In this document: positions 17,042 to 25,967 of the stretch, one piece after another
Position numbering within the stretch: position 1 is the first letter of the stretch
How the letters are laid out: each line of letters opens with the position of its first letter
Assembly (NCBI GenBank): GCA_015709675.1
Contig: CP054182.1
Location: forward strand, 1,281,448 to 1,345,447
DNA length: 64,000 nt
Direction: 5' to 3'
From: Ignavibacteriales bacterium
GTDB lineage: Bacteria > Bacteroidota > Ignavibacteria > Ignavibacteriales > Ignavibacteriaceae
Program-made: the position numbers and the translations under genes
The notes under the pieces: model-generated
What the model was told of the DNA's origin: nothing
The model's input: only the letters and a program-made list of their open reading frames with translations
Database searches by the model: none

Positions 17042-17629
17042 TTATTCCCCTCCTTTCAGAAGATTATCCTTCAGGTTTGTGAGTGCTATAACGATTTTTG
17101 ATTTCACCGTCTGCACGGGAATTTTCAGTTTAGCAGCAATTTCATCCTGTGTAAGCCCTTCGTAGTAGGCAAGATAGATGACATATTGCTGCGCGTCGGT
17201 AAGTTTATGCAGCGCTTCCTCGATATTCCCTTTTATCTGCAGCGCGGTCGCAAGATCAAGCTGGTCAATTTCAAGAGAAAGCCTGGGCATGATGAAATAA
17301 TTTTCGTATTCATCAGTGTATTCATAATTCTCAAACTGATCCGGCTTCTGGCGGCGGATGGTATCAACGGCCTTATTTCGCGCGAGATTAATCAGCCAGC
17401 AGTAAGCATTTCCGCTTTCCCTGTGATAAAAGCGGATCTTTGTCCAGATAAGGACGTAAACATCCACCAGTACTGATTCAGCCAGCGCCTGATCTCCGAC
17501 GATCTTTTTGATGAGAGTATAGAGAATGGATGAATACCGGTTATAAAGCGCTTCAAGCGCCCGTGAATCTGACTGGGCGACCTTCTGCATCAGGTCAGCA
17601 TCTGATAGATCTGAATAAGAGACTGCCAA
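17042..17629 (-). CDS. ECF-type RNA polymerase sigma factor
   Basis: 195 residues with region 2 (ALEALYNRYSSILYTLIKKIVGD, CWLINLARNKAVDTIRR) and region 4 helix-turn-helix (LTDAQQYVIYLAYYEGLTQDEIAAKLKIPVQTVKSKI). It redirects RNA polymerase to a small regulon under control of the membrane anti-sigma factor encoded next. The start is taken as TTG at 17629: GGGAG lies six bases upstream and SYSDLSDADLMQKVAQSD is a typical ECF N-terminus. The next in-frame ATG would cut into this conserved part. The signal and regulon are unknown. Confidence 0.92.
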   Translation of the reverse strand: MAVSYSDLSDADLMQKVAQSDSRALEALYNRYSSILYTLIKKIVGDQALAESVLVDVYVLIWTKIRFYHRESGNAYCWLINLARNKAVDTIRRQKPDQFENYEYTDEYENYFIMPRLSLEIDQLDLATALQIKGNIEEALHKLTDAQQYVIYLAYYEGLTQDEIAAKLKIPVQTVKSKIVIALTNLKDNLLKGGE

Positions 17630-17713
17630 AGCTACTCCCTATCGTTTAAATGATTTATAAAATTAGTCATATATACAAATTCGTTATGTACTGAAAACCT
17701 TTTCATAAGGCGG

Positions 17714-19003
17714 TCAGAGGATTTTTTTAAGCACGCGGCCTGCCGCTGCAATGGTTTCATCTATATCAGCTTCCGTATGGGCGGTTGAAACAAACCATGC
17801 CTCATACTGAGCGGGAGGCAGATAGTGTCCCTCCTCGAGCATACCGTGGAAGAATTTTCCGTAGAGAGCCGTGTCAGATGTAACCGCTGAAGCAAAATCA
17901 GTAACCGGATGTTCGGTGAAGAACATGCTGATCATGGAGCCGACGCGGTTAATCGTATAGTTTTTTCCTGCCGAGCGCGATGCTGCTTCAAGTCCTTTGT
18001 GCAGCCGCAAAGTTAGTGCCTCAAGGCGGGTATATATACCGGGATTCTGCTGAATATACCGGAGTGCGGCAAGTCCTGCAGCCATGGCAAGGGGATTGCC
18101 GCTGAGAGTGCCTGCCTGGTAGACCGGGCCTGCCGGGGCAACCTTCATCATAATTTCTTTTTTGCCGCCGTATGCGCCGACCGGAAGGCCTCCGCCAATA
18201 ATCTTTCCGAAGACGGACATATCAGGCGTGATGTCAAAAACTTCCTGTGCGCCTCCTTTTGCAAGCCGGAAACCGGTCATCACCTCATCAAAAATCAGAA
18301 CAATGCCTTCTTTTGTGCAGAGTTCCCGGAGACCTGTCATGAATTCTTTTGAAGGCAGCACCGTGCCCATATTGCCCACAACTGGTTCGATAATGATTGC
18401 GGCTATCTCCCCTTTATACTTTGCAGCCAGTTCTTCTACTTCCTGCAGATTGTTATATGTTGCGAGCAGGGTATCAGCAGCGTTGCCTTTGGTAACTCCG
18501 GGGCTGGTGGGTACACCGAGGGTGAGAGCGCCGGAGCCGGCTTTGATGAGGAAATAGTCACCATGGCCATGGTAGCATCCTTCAAACTTGATGAATTTAT
18601 CGCGCCCGGTGAAACCGCGGGCAGCCCGGATGGCAGACATAGTGGCTTCGGTTCCGCTGTTTACCATTCGCACCATTTCAACCGAAGGAACAAGCGAGGT
18701 AATCAGTTCAGCCATTTCAACTTCCAGACCGCACGGGGCTCCGAAAGAAACCCCTTTTTCCAGCTGATTCAGGATGGCGGCTTTAATAAACTCAGGATTA
18801 TGGCCAAAAAGATGCGGTCCCCAGCTTCCGATGTAGTCCAGATAGCTGTTTCCGTCAACATCCGTAACCCTTGCGCCGCTGCCGGAAGCAAAGAATACAG
18901 GGGTGCCGCCAACTGATTTAAAAGCGCGGACCGGGGAATTTACCCCGCCGGGGATGAGGGTTTGTGCCTTCTCAAAAAGCTGCTTGCTGGTACTTATCTG
19001 CAT
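17714..19003 (-). CDS. hemL: Glutamate-1-semialdehyde 2,1-aminomutase
   Basis: 429 residues, PLP-dependent class III aminotransferase fold. HemL converts glutamate-1-semialdehyde to 5-aminolevulinate in the C5 route to tetrapyrroles. Diagnostic blocks: LIPGGVNSPVRAFKSVGG, NSGTEATMSAIRAARG, KFEGCYHGH, FDEVMTGFR, and the PLP lysine in FGKIIGGGLPVGAYGG. The length is normal. It supplies heme for cytochromes such as the octaheme protein at the right end. No other hem gene is adjacent. It is divergent from the T9SS gene at 19264. Confidence 0.96.
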   Translation of the reverse strand: MQISTSKQLFEKAQTLIPGGVNSPVRAFKSVGGTPVFFASGSGARVTDVDGNSYLDYIGSWGPHLFGHNPEFIKAAILNQLEKGVSFGAPCGLEVEMAELITSLVPSVEMVRMVNSGTEATMSAIRAARGFTGRDKFIKFEGCYHGHGDYFLIKAGSGALTLGVPTSPGVTKGNAADTLLATYNNLQEVEELAAKYKGEIAAIIIEPVVGNMGTVLPSKEFMTGLRELCTKEGIVLIFDEVMTGFRLAKGGAQEVFDITPDMSVFGKIIGGGLPVGAYGGKKEIMMKVAPAGPVYQAGTLSGNPLAMAAGLAALRYIQQNPGIYTRLEALTLRLHKGLEAASRSAGKNYTINRVGSMISMFFTEHPVTDFASAVTSDTALYGKFFHGMLEEGHYLPPAQYEAWFVSTAHTEADIDETIAAAGRVLKKIL

Positions 19004-19103
19004 AAGAATAGAAAATCCGGAATTTATGAAAGATAAACAATAAATATAGCCATTTGGAGGGAGTTTTTATGCCGTAGTTTACCCCTGGGGCAGAAAAGAA
19101 GTC

Positions 19104-19135
19104 ACCCCCTGAAAGCGGTTGTCAGGGGGTTTTAT
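19104..19135 (+). terminator. Strong hairpin with T-run between divergent genes
   Basis: ACCCCCTGA pairs with TCAGGGGGT around a nine-base loop and is followed by TTTATT on the plus strand. No plus-strand gene ends upstream of it, since hemL runs the other way, so it is not an ordinary gene-end terminator. It could end a short unannotated transcript from the hemL side, or block transcription entering the next gene. Confidence 0.55.
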
Positions 19136-19163
19136 TCCGGAGAATGCCCGGTTTTTAATGGTG

Positions 19164-19193
19164 TTTGGAAATCTTTTTTTTTTCGTAATTTTA
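19164..19193 (+). promoter_or_regulatory. Candidate promoter of the T9SS gene
   Basis: TTTG at 19164-19167 and TAATTTTA at 19186-19193 with an 18-base T-rich spacer fit the Bacteroidota -33/-7 pattern, with the last G as A. Transcription would start near 19200, giving a leader of about 65 bases before the ATG at 19264. Confidence 0.55.
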
Positions 19194-19263
19194 CTTGCCG
19201 GATTGCTCACCGATTCCCGGTTCTGGCTTTCCGGCTGATTTACCACAAAAGGAGAGCAATCTC

Positions 19264-20985
19264 ATGAAATATATATCCTTGTTTACTGTCCTCATTCTCA
19301 CAGCCCCTCTTTATGCCCAGTTCACCGGATCGGATACTATTCCATCGGTTCAGGTAATTACCATCGGTGATATAGTTCTGCCTTTTGAGCATAACGGAAA
19401 TATTGCCGATGCAAATTATAATGGTGTAAGCGGAGGAACCTATCTTGGCAAATCATTGATATTCTCAGCAGGATTTGCGTTATCCGGCAAATACGGCGAC
19501 TCGGTCTTTGCAAACGGAGTGAATAACTCCTCACGTGTTACTGACTATGTCCGCGGAATGGCAGGCGCCGATTCAAATGACAACCGCGCAGGCATATATA
19601 AAATTACAAAACAGGATACCGCGTTCGGAACCTCCTGGAAGATGTATAAATACGCTGTTGAACTTGGAGCGCTCTATTATGACGGCAACGGTGACGGATT
19701 ATATAACCCGGTTGATCTGAACAGCAACGGCCAGTGGGATGCAAATGAAGACCGTCCTGATTTTCTTGGTGATGTTTTTACCTTTACGGTATTTAACGAC
19801 GCGCAGATTCCTTCACGCCGAAGGTTTAACACCGTTCCGCCGCTGGGAATCGAAATGCAGCAGTATATATACGCGTGGCATATCCCCTCTGATTATTACA
19901 AAAACCTCATCTTTATTAACTATCGAATGGTCAACAAAGGAACGGCGGCGGATGTGATTGACTCTGCCTACTTCAGTATCTGGTCAGACCCTGATATGGG
20001 CAATTACGCAAACGACTTTATTGGAAGCGACAGTCTGCGGGAAGGCGGGTATGTATATGAGGGAGAGCCGGATAATGTATGGGGAGCTCAGCCGCCGGCT
20101 TTGATGTACCGGTTCCTGCAAAAACCCTATTCATATATCCCCGGGGTAAGTTATTCTGATGTAAACAGCAATGGATTGTATGATGAAGGAACAGATATTG
20201 CTCTTGATTCGGTTATCATCCATTATGGAACGCTGCGGGGAACAAAAACTGTGCGCGGGGCAGTGTTTACCCGCCAGAATTCTGTAACGCAGCTGATGAG
20301 TTCACATCCCACCCATGGCGATCCAAATACGTTATGGGAAATGCGGAATTATCAGATAGGGGGCAGATGGAAAACTGGTACGCCAATTGATGTGTGCAGC
20401 TGGGGATTTGGAAACGGCACTTCTCTTGCCAACTGTGCACAGATTAATCCGGCATACTTTTATTCCGGATATCCTGAAAACGGTACCGGCTGGCTCAATA
20501 GCGGTCAGGCGGATCAGCGTATTATGGTTTCAGCCGGACCATTCCGGATAGAGAAGAATAAACCGGTTGATATTACGGTTGCGTATCTTGTCGGGCAAGG
20601 GAACTCAGCCATGGGCTCGGTTGCTGCCATGCGTGAAGTTGCTGATTATGCTCATCAGATATATACCTCAAATTACGCGAACTTTGTAACCGATGTTAAG
20701 GATGCTGAGGCCGGACTTCCGCAGAGATTTACGCTTCAGCAGAATTATCCGAATCCCTTTAACCCGGAAACGAATATTCATTATTCCCTGACCTGGTCAG
20801 GAAATATAAAACTTGCCGTGTATGATATACTTGGCAGAGAAGTGAAAGTCCTGGAAAGCGGATATAAAGGAGCAGGTTCATATAACCTGAAATTTAATGC
20901 AGCAGATATTCCCAGCGGAGTGTATATCTGCAGATTGACTACGGAACAGGAATCTGCCGTTATTAAGATGATGTACATAAAATAA
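19264..20985 (+). CDS. T9SS-exported protein of unknown function
   Basis: 573 residues from the ATG at 19264, which has AAAAGGAGAG eight bases upstream; an in-frame TTG 69 bases earlier would put extra residues before the signal peptide and is rejected. Signal peptide ISLFTVLILTAPLYAQ. The body has Asp/Asn-rich calcium-type loops (DGNGDGLYNPVDLNSNG, DVNSNGLYDEGTD) and aromatic stretches. The C-terminus is a T9SS sorting domain (NYPNPFNPETNIHYSL, DILGREVKVLESG, SGVYICRL). It should be exported to the cell surface. Proteins of this layout are common in Ignavibacteria, and their role is unknown. Confidence 0.88.
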   Translation: MKYISLFTVLILTAPLYAQFTGSDTIPSVQVITIGDIVLPFEHNGNIADANYNGVSGGTYLGKSLIFSAGFALSGKYGDSVFANGVNNSSRVTDYVRGMAGADSNDNRAGIYKITKQDTAFGTSWKMYKYAVELGALYYDGNGDGLYNPVDLNSNGQWDANEDRPDFLGDVFTFTVFNDAQIPSRRRFNTVPPLGIEMQQYIYAWHIPSDYYKNLIFINYRMVNKGTAADVIDSAYFSIWSDPDMGNYANDFIGSDSLREGGYVYEGEPDNVWGAQPPALMYRFLQKPYSYIPGVSYSDVNSNGLYDEGTDIALDSVIIHYGTLRGTKTVRGAVFTRQNSVTQLMSSHPTHGDPNTLWEMRNYQIGGRWKTGTPIDVCSWGFGNGTSLANCAQINPAYFYSGYPENGTGWLNSGQADQRIMVSAGPFRIEKNKPVDITVAYLVGQGNSAMGSVAAMREVADYAHQIYTSNYANFVTDVKDAEAGLPQRFTLQQNYPNPFNPETNIHYSLTWSGNIKLAVYDILGREVKVLESGYKGAGSYNLKFNAADIPSGVYICRLTTEQESAVIKMMYIK

Positions 20986-20986
20986 A

Positions 20987-21063
20987 TGTGAATTGTGAAT
21001 TGTGAATTATGAATTGTGAATTGTGAATTGTGAATTGTGAATTGTGAATTGTGAATTGTGAAT
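20987..21063. repeat. 8-bp tandem repeat (TGTGAATT)
   Basis: About nine copies of TGTGAATT, one with TATGAATT, begin at the stop codon of the T9SS gene. This is a microsatellite that can change copy number by slippage. It lies outside the coding frame, before the terminator at 21103. Confidence 0.9.
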
Positions 21064-21102
21064 ATAAGGGGACTATAAGCGTTAATCAAAATGGCTTTCA
21101 AT

Positions 21103-21135
21103 CCGCCCTCTGGTAATTCGGAGGGCGGGTTTTTT
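21103..21135 (+). terminator. Intrinsic terminator after the T9SS gene
   Basis: CCGCCCTC pairs with GAGGGCGG around a ten-base loop and is followed by GTTTTTTAT. It lies 118 bases after the stop of the T9SS gene. Confidence 0.85.
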
Positions 21136-21270
21136 ATCCCGCACAAAGGCGCTAAGAAATTATCCGGGAAATACTTTGACTTGTATGGATTACTCACCTG
21201 ACGGCCGCGGGGAACTGCACAAAACTAATTATTTTCTGTACATTGTTCATTGTAAATTGTACATTAGTTT

Positions 21271-22440
21271 ATGACAGATTCAAAATCTTTTTATACTAAT
21301 CTGCCTTTCATTCATACGATTGAGGAAATCGGGATGGATGAATATTTCCGTGAGCTCCCTGAAGACTGGGTTATTATCATCACGGACATCAAAGGCTCAA
21401 CTAAAGCTATTCAGGAGGGGAGGTACCGGCAGGTAAATACCATCGGTGCTTCGGTAATTGCTGCAGTAAAGAACAGGCTGGGGAATCTGGAGTTCCCGTT
21501 TGTTTTTGGCGGTGACGGTGCCACGCTGCTGGTGCACCGTGATTTTCTTGAGGAAGTACTTTCGGTGCTGCACGGACTTAAGGAGCAGTCAGCGCTGGTC
21601 TATAAACTTGAGCTGAGAGTAGGGTATATCTACTACTCTGAGGTACTGAAGCGGGGAGCGAAGGTGATGATTTCAAAAATGAAGTATTCTGATTTCTTTT
21701 ATCAGGCAGTGTTTAAGGGAGGAGGGCTTGAAACTGCGGAGACGATTATAAAATCAGGAAGTTATTCTCAGAGTAAAACAGAAACTCCGGTAAAAGCTGA
21801 CCTGACGGGTCTGGAATGCCGGTGGGAAGACATAAAACCCCCCGGGGGTGAGGTAGTGGCTATGCTGGTGAAGTGTGTCTCCCGGACACTTCCGGAGTCT
21901 GATGTATATATGAGCGTTCTTGCCTTCCTTAAAGAACTTGAAGAAGAGGAAGAAGGATTCCATCCGATCAAAAACGCAAGACTGAAACTTACACTCAGCA
22001 TCCGGCGGTTCCTGAATGAAACCAACGCAAGAGTAATGCCTCCGGCAATGCTTCGCAAAATTGCTTATCTTGCTAATCTTGTTTATGCGGTCATCATGGG
22101 TAAGATTCTGATGAGGTTTAATGTTTCAACCAGCCAGACCAACTGGGGGGAATACAAAAAATATCTGATCATCAATACTGATTACCGGAAGTTTGATGAA
22201 ATGCTTCGTATGGTTATAAGTATCAAAGAGGAAAAAAGAAAACGGCTGGAAAATTTTCTTGAATCACTTTACCAGCGGGGACATATTGTCTATGGAATGC
22301 ACATCTCTGAAAAAGCCCAGCTGACCTGCCTTGTTTCAAAATATGAAAAAGACCATATCCACTTTGTTGATGCAGCCGGAGGGGGCTACACCTCAGCAGC
22401 GGTGCAGCTCAAGCAGCAGTTAAAAGGAATTATCAATTAA
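21271..22440 (+). CDS. DUF3095 protein with nucleotidyl-cyclase-like motifs
   Basis: 389 residues, soluble. The overall sequence fits the DUF3095 family as I know it: FYTNLPFIHTIEEI, LPEDWVIIITDIKGSTKAIQEGRY, NTIGASVIAAV, FPFVFGGDGATLLV, and a C-terminal half ending in a GGGYTSAA block. ITDIKGST followed about 60 residues later by GGDGATL resembles the two metal-binding Asp segments of class III nucleotidyl cyclases, so a cyclase-like fold or activity is plausible. The residues that choose ATP or GTP cannot be judged by eye. It stands alone, with no Shine-Dalgarno site before the ATG. Confidence 0.8.
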   Translation: MTDSKSFYTNLPFIHTIEEIGMDEYFRELPEDWVIIITDIKGSTKAIQEGRYRQVNTIGASVIAAVKNRLGNLEFPFVFGGDGATLLVHRDFLEEVLSVLHGLKEQSALVYKLELRVGYIYYSEVLKRGAKVMISKMKYSDFFYQAVFKGGGLETAETIIKSGSYSQSKTETPVKADLTGLECRWEDIKPPGGEVVAMLVKCVSRTLPESDVYMSVLAFLKELEEEEEGFHPIKNARLKLTLSIRRFLNETNARVMPPAMLRKIAYLANLVYAVIMGKILMRFNVSTSQTNWGEYKKYLIINTDYRKFDEMLRMVISIKEEKRKRLENFLESLYQRGHIVYGMHISEKAQLTCLVSKYEKDHIHFVDAAGGGYTSAAVQLKQQLKGIIN

Positions 22441-22791
22441 TGATTGACGTGCTGAGTGAGTGAGAATCAGGACGATTTATATGGACTCCGATAAACATCT
22501 ATCATTTTTTGAACCCCTTTCCCGGGTGACCGCCTAATAGCGAATCAGCAAAACCACACCTATTATGATTTCGCAATTGAGCGATCCCAGCGAGTATTTT
22601 GGCAAGGTTCCCGCAGATTTCGCAGATTGTCGCAGAATTTGATGCGATATTGACAAAATTACTAGAATCATTGCTCTCAAGCGAGAATCGTTAGTATCCT
22701 TTATCCATTTCCCTCTGTCTATTTTAGTAAAAACTTTCAGCCCGGCTGCTTATCTTTAAAGCTAATTTATTTTAAAATTCTCGGAGATCGA
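22441..22791. other. Intergenic region with a CGCAGATT-type dispersed repeat
   Basis: No gene seen. At about 22608-22640 there is a short copy of the dispersed repeat (CCGCAGATTTCGCAGATT). The FKBP promoter should lie near the right end; TATCTTTA at about 22750 is a weak -7 candidate. The FKBP ATG is preceded by CGGAG. Confidence 0.5.
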
Positions 22792-23490
22792 ATGAAATTT
22801 AATATGATTGCCGTCCTGCTGGTTGCGGGGCTGGGCGTTGTTTCCTGCCAGGATGCAAAAGTCTCGAAAAGTGATTTTAAGACCCAGAAAGACAGCGTTT
22901 CTTACAGCATCGGCGCTGATATCGGTAAAAACCTCAAAATGAATGACCTGGATGTTGACCTGAAAATGCTCTATATGGGCATGAGGGACGCAATGCTGGA
23001 CTCCTCAACCGTCCTGACCGAAGAGGAAATGCAGGATGTGATGGTCCGTTACCAGACAGAACTAATGGCAAAAAAGGATGAAAAAAACCAGATGATTGGA
23101 AAACAGAATAAAGAAGCAGGGGATAAGTTCCTCGCTGACAACGCAAAAAAAGAAGGTGTGGTCACTCTCGCCAGCGGCCTGCAGTATAAGGTAATCACCA
23201 AGGGCAACGGCAAATCGCCAAAAGCCACCGATAAAGTTACTACCCACTACCGCGGTACCCTGATTGACGGAACCGTATTTGATGAATCCTACAAAAGAGG
23301 TGAGCCGATTCAGTTCCCCGTAAACGGTGTGATTGCCGGATGGACTGAAGTGCTTCAGCTCATGAAAGAAGGCGATATCTGGGAAGTATATATTCCCTCG
23401 AATCTCGCTTATGGTGAAAGAGGAGCCGGCGCTGATATCGGCCCGAACGCCACTCTGATTTTTACAATTGAACTGATTAAAGTTAATTAA
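22792..23490 (+). CDS. FKBP-type peptidyl-prolyl isomerase lipoprotein
   Basis: 232 residues. The signal peptide ends in VVSC, a plausible lipobox, so it is probably attached to a membrane in the periplasm. The N-terminal half is the helical dimerisation domain of FkpA/Mip proteins ([13 protein letters not shown]). The C-terminal FKBP domain (about 130-232) has [43 protein letters not shown] and LAYGERGAG. It assists folding of exported proteins. CGGAG precedes the ATG. The glycosyltransferase gene follows after 13 bases in the same direction. Confidence 0.93.
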   Translation: MKFNMIAVLLVAGLGVVSCQDAKVSKSDFKTQKDSVSYSIGADIGKNLKMNDLDVDLKMLYMGMRDAMLDSSTVLTEEEMQDVMVRYQTELMAKKDEKNQMIGKQNKEAGDKFLADNAKKEGVVTLASGLQYKVITKGNGKSPKATDKVTTHYRGTLIDGTVFDESYKRGEPIQFPVNGVIAGWTEVLQLMKEGDIWEVYIPSNLAYGERGAGADIGPNATLIFTIELIKVN

Positions 23491-23503
23491 GATACTCCCG
23501 GCC

Positions 23504-24967
23504 ATGAAAAAAGCATCTGTTTTTCTCCCTTACAGCGGACAGGAATTCACCAAAGAAACCATTGCCAGTCTGCGCAAATCAGCTCATACAGGCAGTATAT
23601 ATCTTATCACTTCTGACAGCTCGCTTATACTGCCGGATACCACCACCCTGGTTTCAGGCAGAGGACTTCTTTCATCAGAAGCGATGGAGCTTGCCGCAAA
23701 GCATGCCGCGGATGAATACTTCTTTTTTGTCCGCCAGGAAACAAAGATCGAAATGGGACAGTTTGCCGTAGAACGTTTTCTGCAGTCGGCGGTGATGAGC
23801 GGAGCAGCAATGCTTTACTCTGATTACTACGAACTTGCCGGAGAAACAAGAAGCGTGCATCCGGTGATTGATTACCAGTACGGCAGTCTGCGTGATGATT
23901 TTGATTTCGGAGCGCTGCTGCTGTTTCATACTGCATCATTCAGAAGAGTGATCGCCGCGGAGAAAACAGATTTTACTTTTGCAGGTCTTTATGATATGCG
24001 TCTGAGACTGAGCGCGGAAAACCTCCCGCTCAGAATCGGCGAATATTTATATACAAAGGTTGAAACGGACACCCGCAAATCAGGCGAAAAACTGTTTGAC
24101 TATGTTGACCCGAAGAACCGCGCGTATCAGATTGAAATGGAGCAGGCCTGCACTCTTCATCTCAGGAGGATTGGCGGATATCTTGAGCCGCAATTTACTC
24201 CGGTTGAATTTGCCTCAGGATTCAAATATGAGGCTTCGGTTGTAATTCCGGTTAAGAACCGGGTGAAAACGGTTGCTGATGCAGTGAATTCCGTGCTTAA
24301 TCAGAAAACTAATTTCCCTTTTAATATCATTGTTGTTGATAACTTCTCAGATGACGGTACAACGGATATCCTCAGGGAACTGGCTGCAAAAGACAGCCGT
24401 CTGATTCACCTGATACCAGAGCGGAAAGATCTTGGTATTGGCGGATGCTGGAACACCGCCGTGCATCATCCTGAATGCGGACGCTTTGCCGTTCAGCTTG
24501 ACAGCGATGATTTATATAAAGATGAAAACACCCTGGCGGTGATTGTTGCAAAATTCCATGAGGAAAAAGCAGCGATGGTTATCGGCAGTTATCAGATGAC
24601 AAACTTTAAGTTGGAAGAAATTCCCCCGGGAATTATTGACCATAAAGAATGGACACCGGATAACGGACGGAACAATGCACTGCGCATTAACGGACTCGGC
24701 GCTCCGCGTGCATTCTATACACCGGTGCTGCGTGAGCTGAATCTGCCTAACACCAGTTACGGAGAGGACTATGCCGCAGCAATTGCCATCAGCCGTGATT
24801 ATCAGATTGCCCGCATCTATGAGCCGGTATATCTCTGCCGCAGATGGGAAGGAAATACTGATGCCTCACTGACCATACAGCAGCAGAACGCACATAATTT
24901 CTATAAGGATAAAGTCCGTACCTTTGAGCTTCTGGCACGCATCCGGAAGAACAGCGGTCTGATATAA
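23504..24967 (+). CDS. Glycosyltransferase with two GT-A-like domains (family 2 type)
   Basis: 487 residues. The C-terminal half is a complete GT2 domain: [54 protein letters not shown] for the DxD metal site, and [12 protein letters not shown] near the acceptor side. The N-terminal half (about 1-180) looks like a degenerate second GT-A domain ([31 protein letters not shown]). It probably transfers a sugar from a nucleotide donor; the acceptor is unknown. It is followed after 26 bases by the DUF4922 gene. In Bacteroidota, similar pairs seem to recur, which suggests a shared pathway; that is from memory. Confidence 0.85.
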   Translation: MKKASVFLPYSGQEFTKETIASLRKSAHTGSIYLITSDSSLILPDTTTLVSGRGLLSSEAMELAAKHAADEYFFFVRQETKIEMGQFAVERFLQSAVMSGAAMLYSDYYELAGETRSVHPVIDYQYGSLRDDFDFGALLLFHTASFRRVIAAEKTDFTFAGLYDMRLRLSAENLPLRIGEYLYTKVETDTRKSGEKLFDYVDPKNRAYQIEMEQACTLHLRRIGGYLEPQFTPVEFASGFKYEASVVIPVKNRVKTVADAVNSVLNQKTNFPFNIIVVDNFSDDGTTDILRELAAKDSRLIHLIPERKDLGIGGCWNTAVHHPECGRFAVQLDSDDLYKDENTLAVIVAKFHEEKAAMVIGSYQMTNFKLEEIPPGIIDHKEWTPDNGRNNALRINGLGAPRAFYTPVLRELNLPNTSYGEDYAAAIAISRDYQIARIYEPVYLCRRWEGNTDASLTIQQQNAHNFYKDKVRTFELLARIRKNSGLI

Positions 24968-24993
24968 CATCTGGCAACTGATATATATTTCTG

Positions 24994-25956
24994 ATGTCCT
25001 CTAAACTTCACCTGCTTCAGGAATTTTTTACCCGGCAGACGGCTGAGTGGCCGCTTGCCGGGGATAATTTTGCCGCGCTTGCAGACTGTCTTGTAAAACA
25101 ATTCAGCGTGCGTGGCAATACGGTAAAGGTGCAGTTTAATCCCGGCAGGATAGTATCAACCGCAGCAAAAGTGGATACCAAGAGTATATCCGAGCGGAAA
25201 TGCTTTCTCTGCAGAGAGAACCGGCCTAAAGAGCAGCACGATTTCCCGTTTGGTAATGATTATGTGGTGCTGATCAATCCCTTTCCTATCTTCCCTGAAC
25301 ATTTCACCATTCCTAAGACTGCTCACGTAGACCAGAAGATAAGCGGAGAGGTAAAGGCTCTTGTTGAGATGACAATGGAGTTTGGTGATGCGTACTCCAT
25401 TTTTTATAACGGTCCCCGCTGCGGCGCTTCAGCTCCTGATCATCATCATTTTCAGATGGGAACCGCAGGGTTTATGCCGATGGAAAAAGAAGTACCCGGA
25501 CATCTTTCGCTCCTGAAAGTGAAAGATAAACAGGGATATACTGCTGATGCCATACATGACGGACTGAGGTCATATATACGATTCGTCCTGAATGACACTG
25601 CCGCTATTGATTCATACATCAGTGAGGTTGAATCGTTTATCAGATTCTATCAGGAGTTCAGCGGTGAAGCTGCTGAACCGATGATGAATATCGTTTCTTT
25701 TAAGCAGAAGGAAACAGGAAAGCTGTATCTTCTCATCCTGCTGCGCAGGAAGCACCGTCCTGATGTATATTTTGCTGATGAACCGGAGCGTCTGGTAATC
25801 AGCCCTGCCTCAGTGGATGTCGGAGGAAAGATTATTACTCCCCGCAGGGAAGACTTTGACCGGATAAATGAAGAACTGATTACCTCAATTTTTGATGAGG
25901 TTTTTGAGGATAACGCACGCCTGAAAGAAATTTTTACCGCATATACTGAACGGTAG
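24994..25956 (+). CDS. DUF4922 HIT-superfamily nucleotidyl-phosphorylase-like protein
   Basis: 320 residues. The HIT-like motif in APDHHHFQMG matches the HxHxQ active site of GalT, Ap4A phosphorylase and GDP-glucose phosphorylase relatives. CFLCRENRP near residue 67 and the segment INPFPIFPEHFTIP match the family block before the active site. It should act on a nucleotide sugar or dinucleoside polyphosphate, breaking or making a phosphoanhydride bond; the substrate is unknown. Its place directly after the glycosyltransferase gene favours a role in sugar nucleotide handling. Confidence 0.85.
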   Translation: MSSKLHLLQEFFTRQTAEWPLAGDNFAALADCLVKQFSVRGNTVKVQFNPGRIVSTAAKVDTKSISERKCFLCRENRPKEQHDFPFGNDYVVLINPFPIFPEHFTIPKTAHVDQKISGEVKALVEMTMEFGDAYSIFYNGPRCGASAPDHHHFQMGTAGFMPMEKEVPGHLSLLKVKDKQGYTADAIHDGLRSYIRFVLNDTAAIDSYISEVESFIRFYQEFSGEAAEPMMNIVSFKQKETGKLYLLILLRRKHRPDVYFADEPERLVISPASVDVGGKIITPRREDFDRINEELITSIFDEVFEDNARLKEIFTAYTER

Positions 25957-25967
25957 CATCAGCCGTT

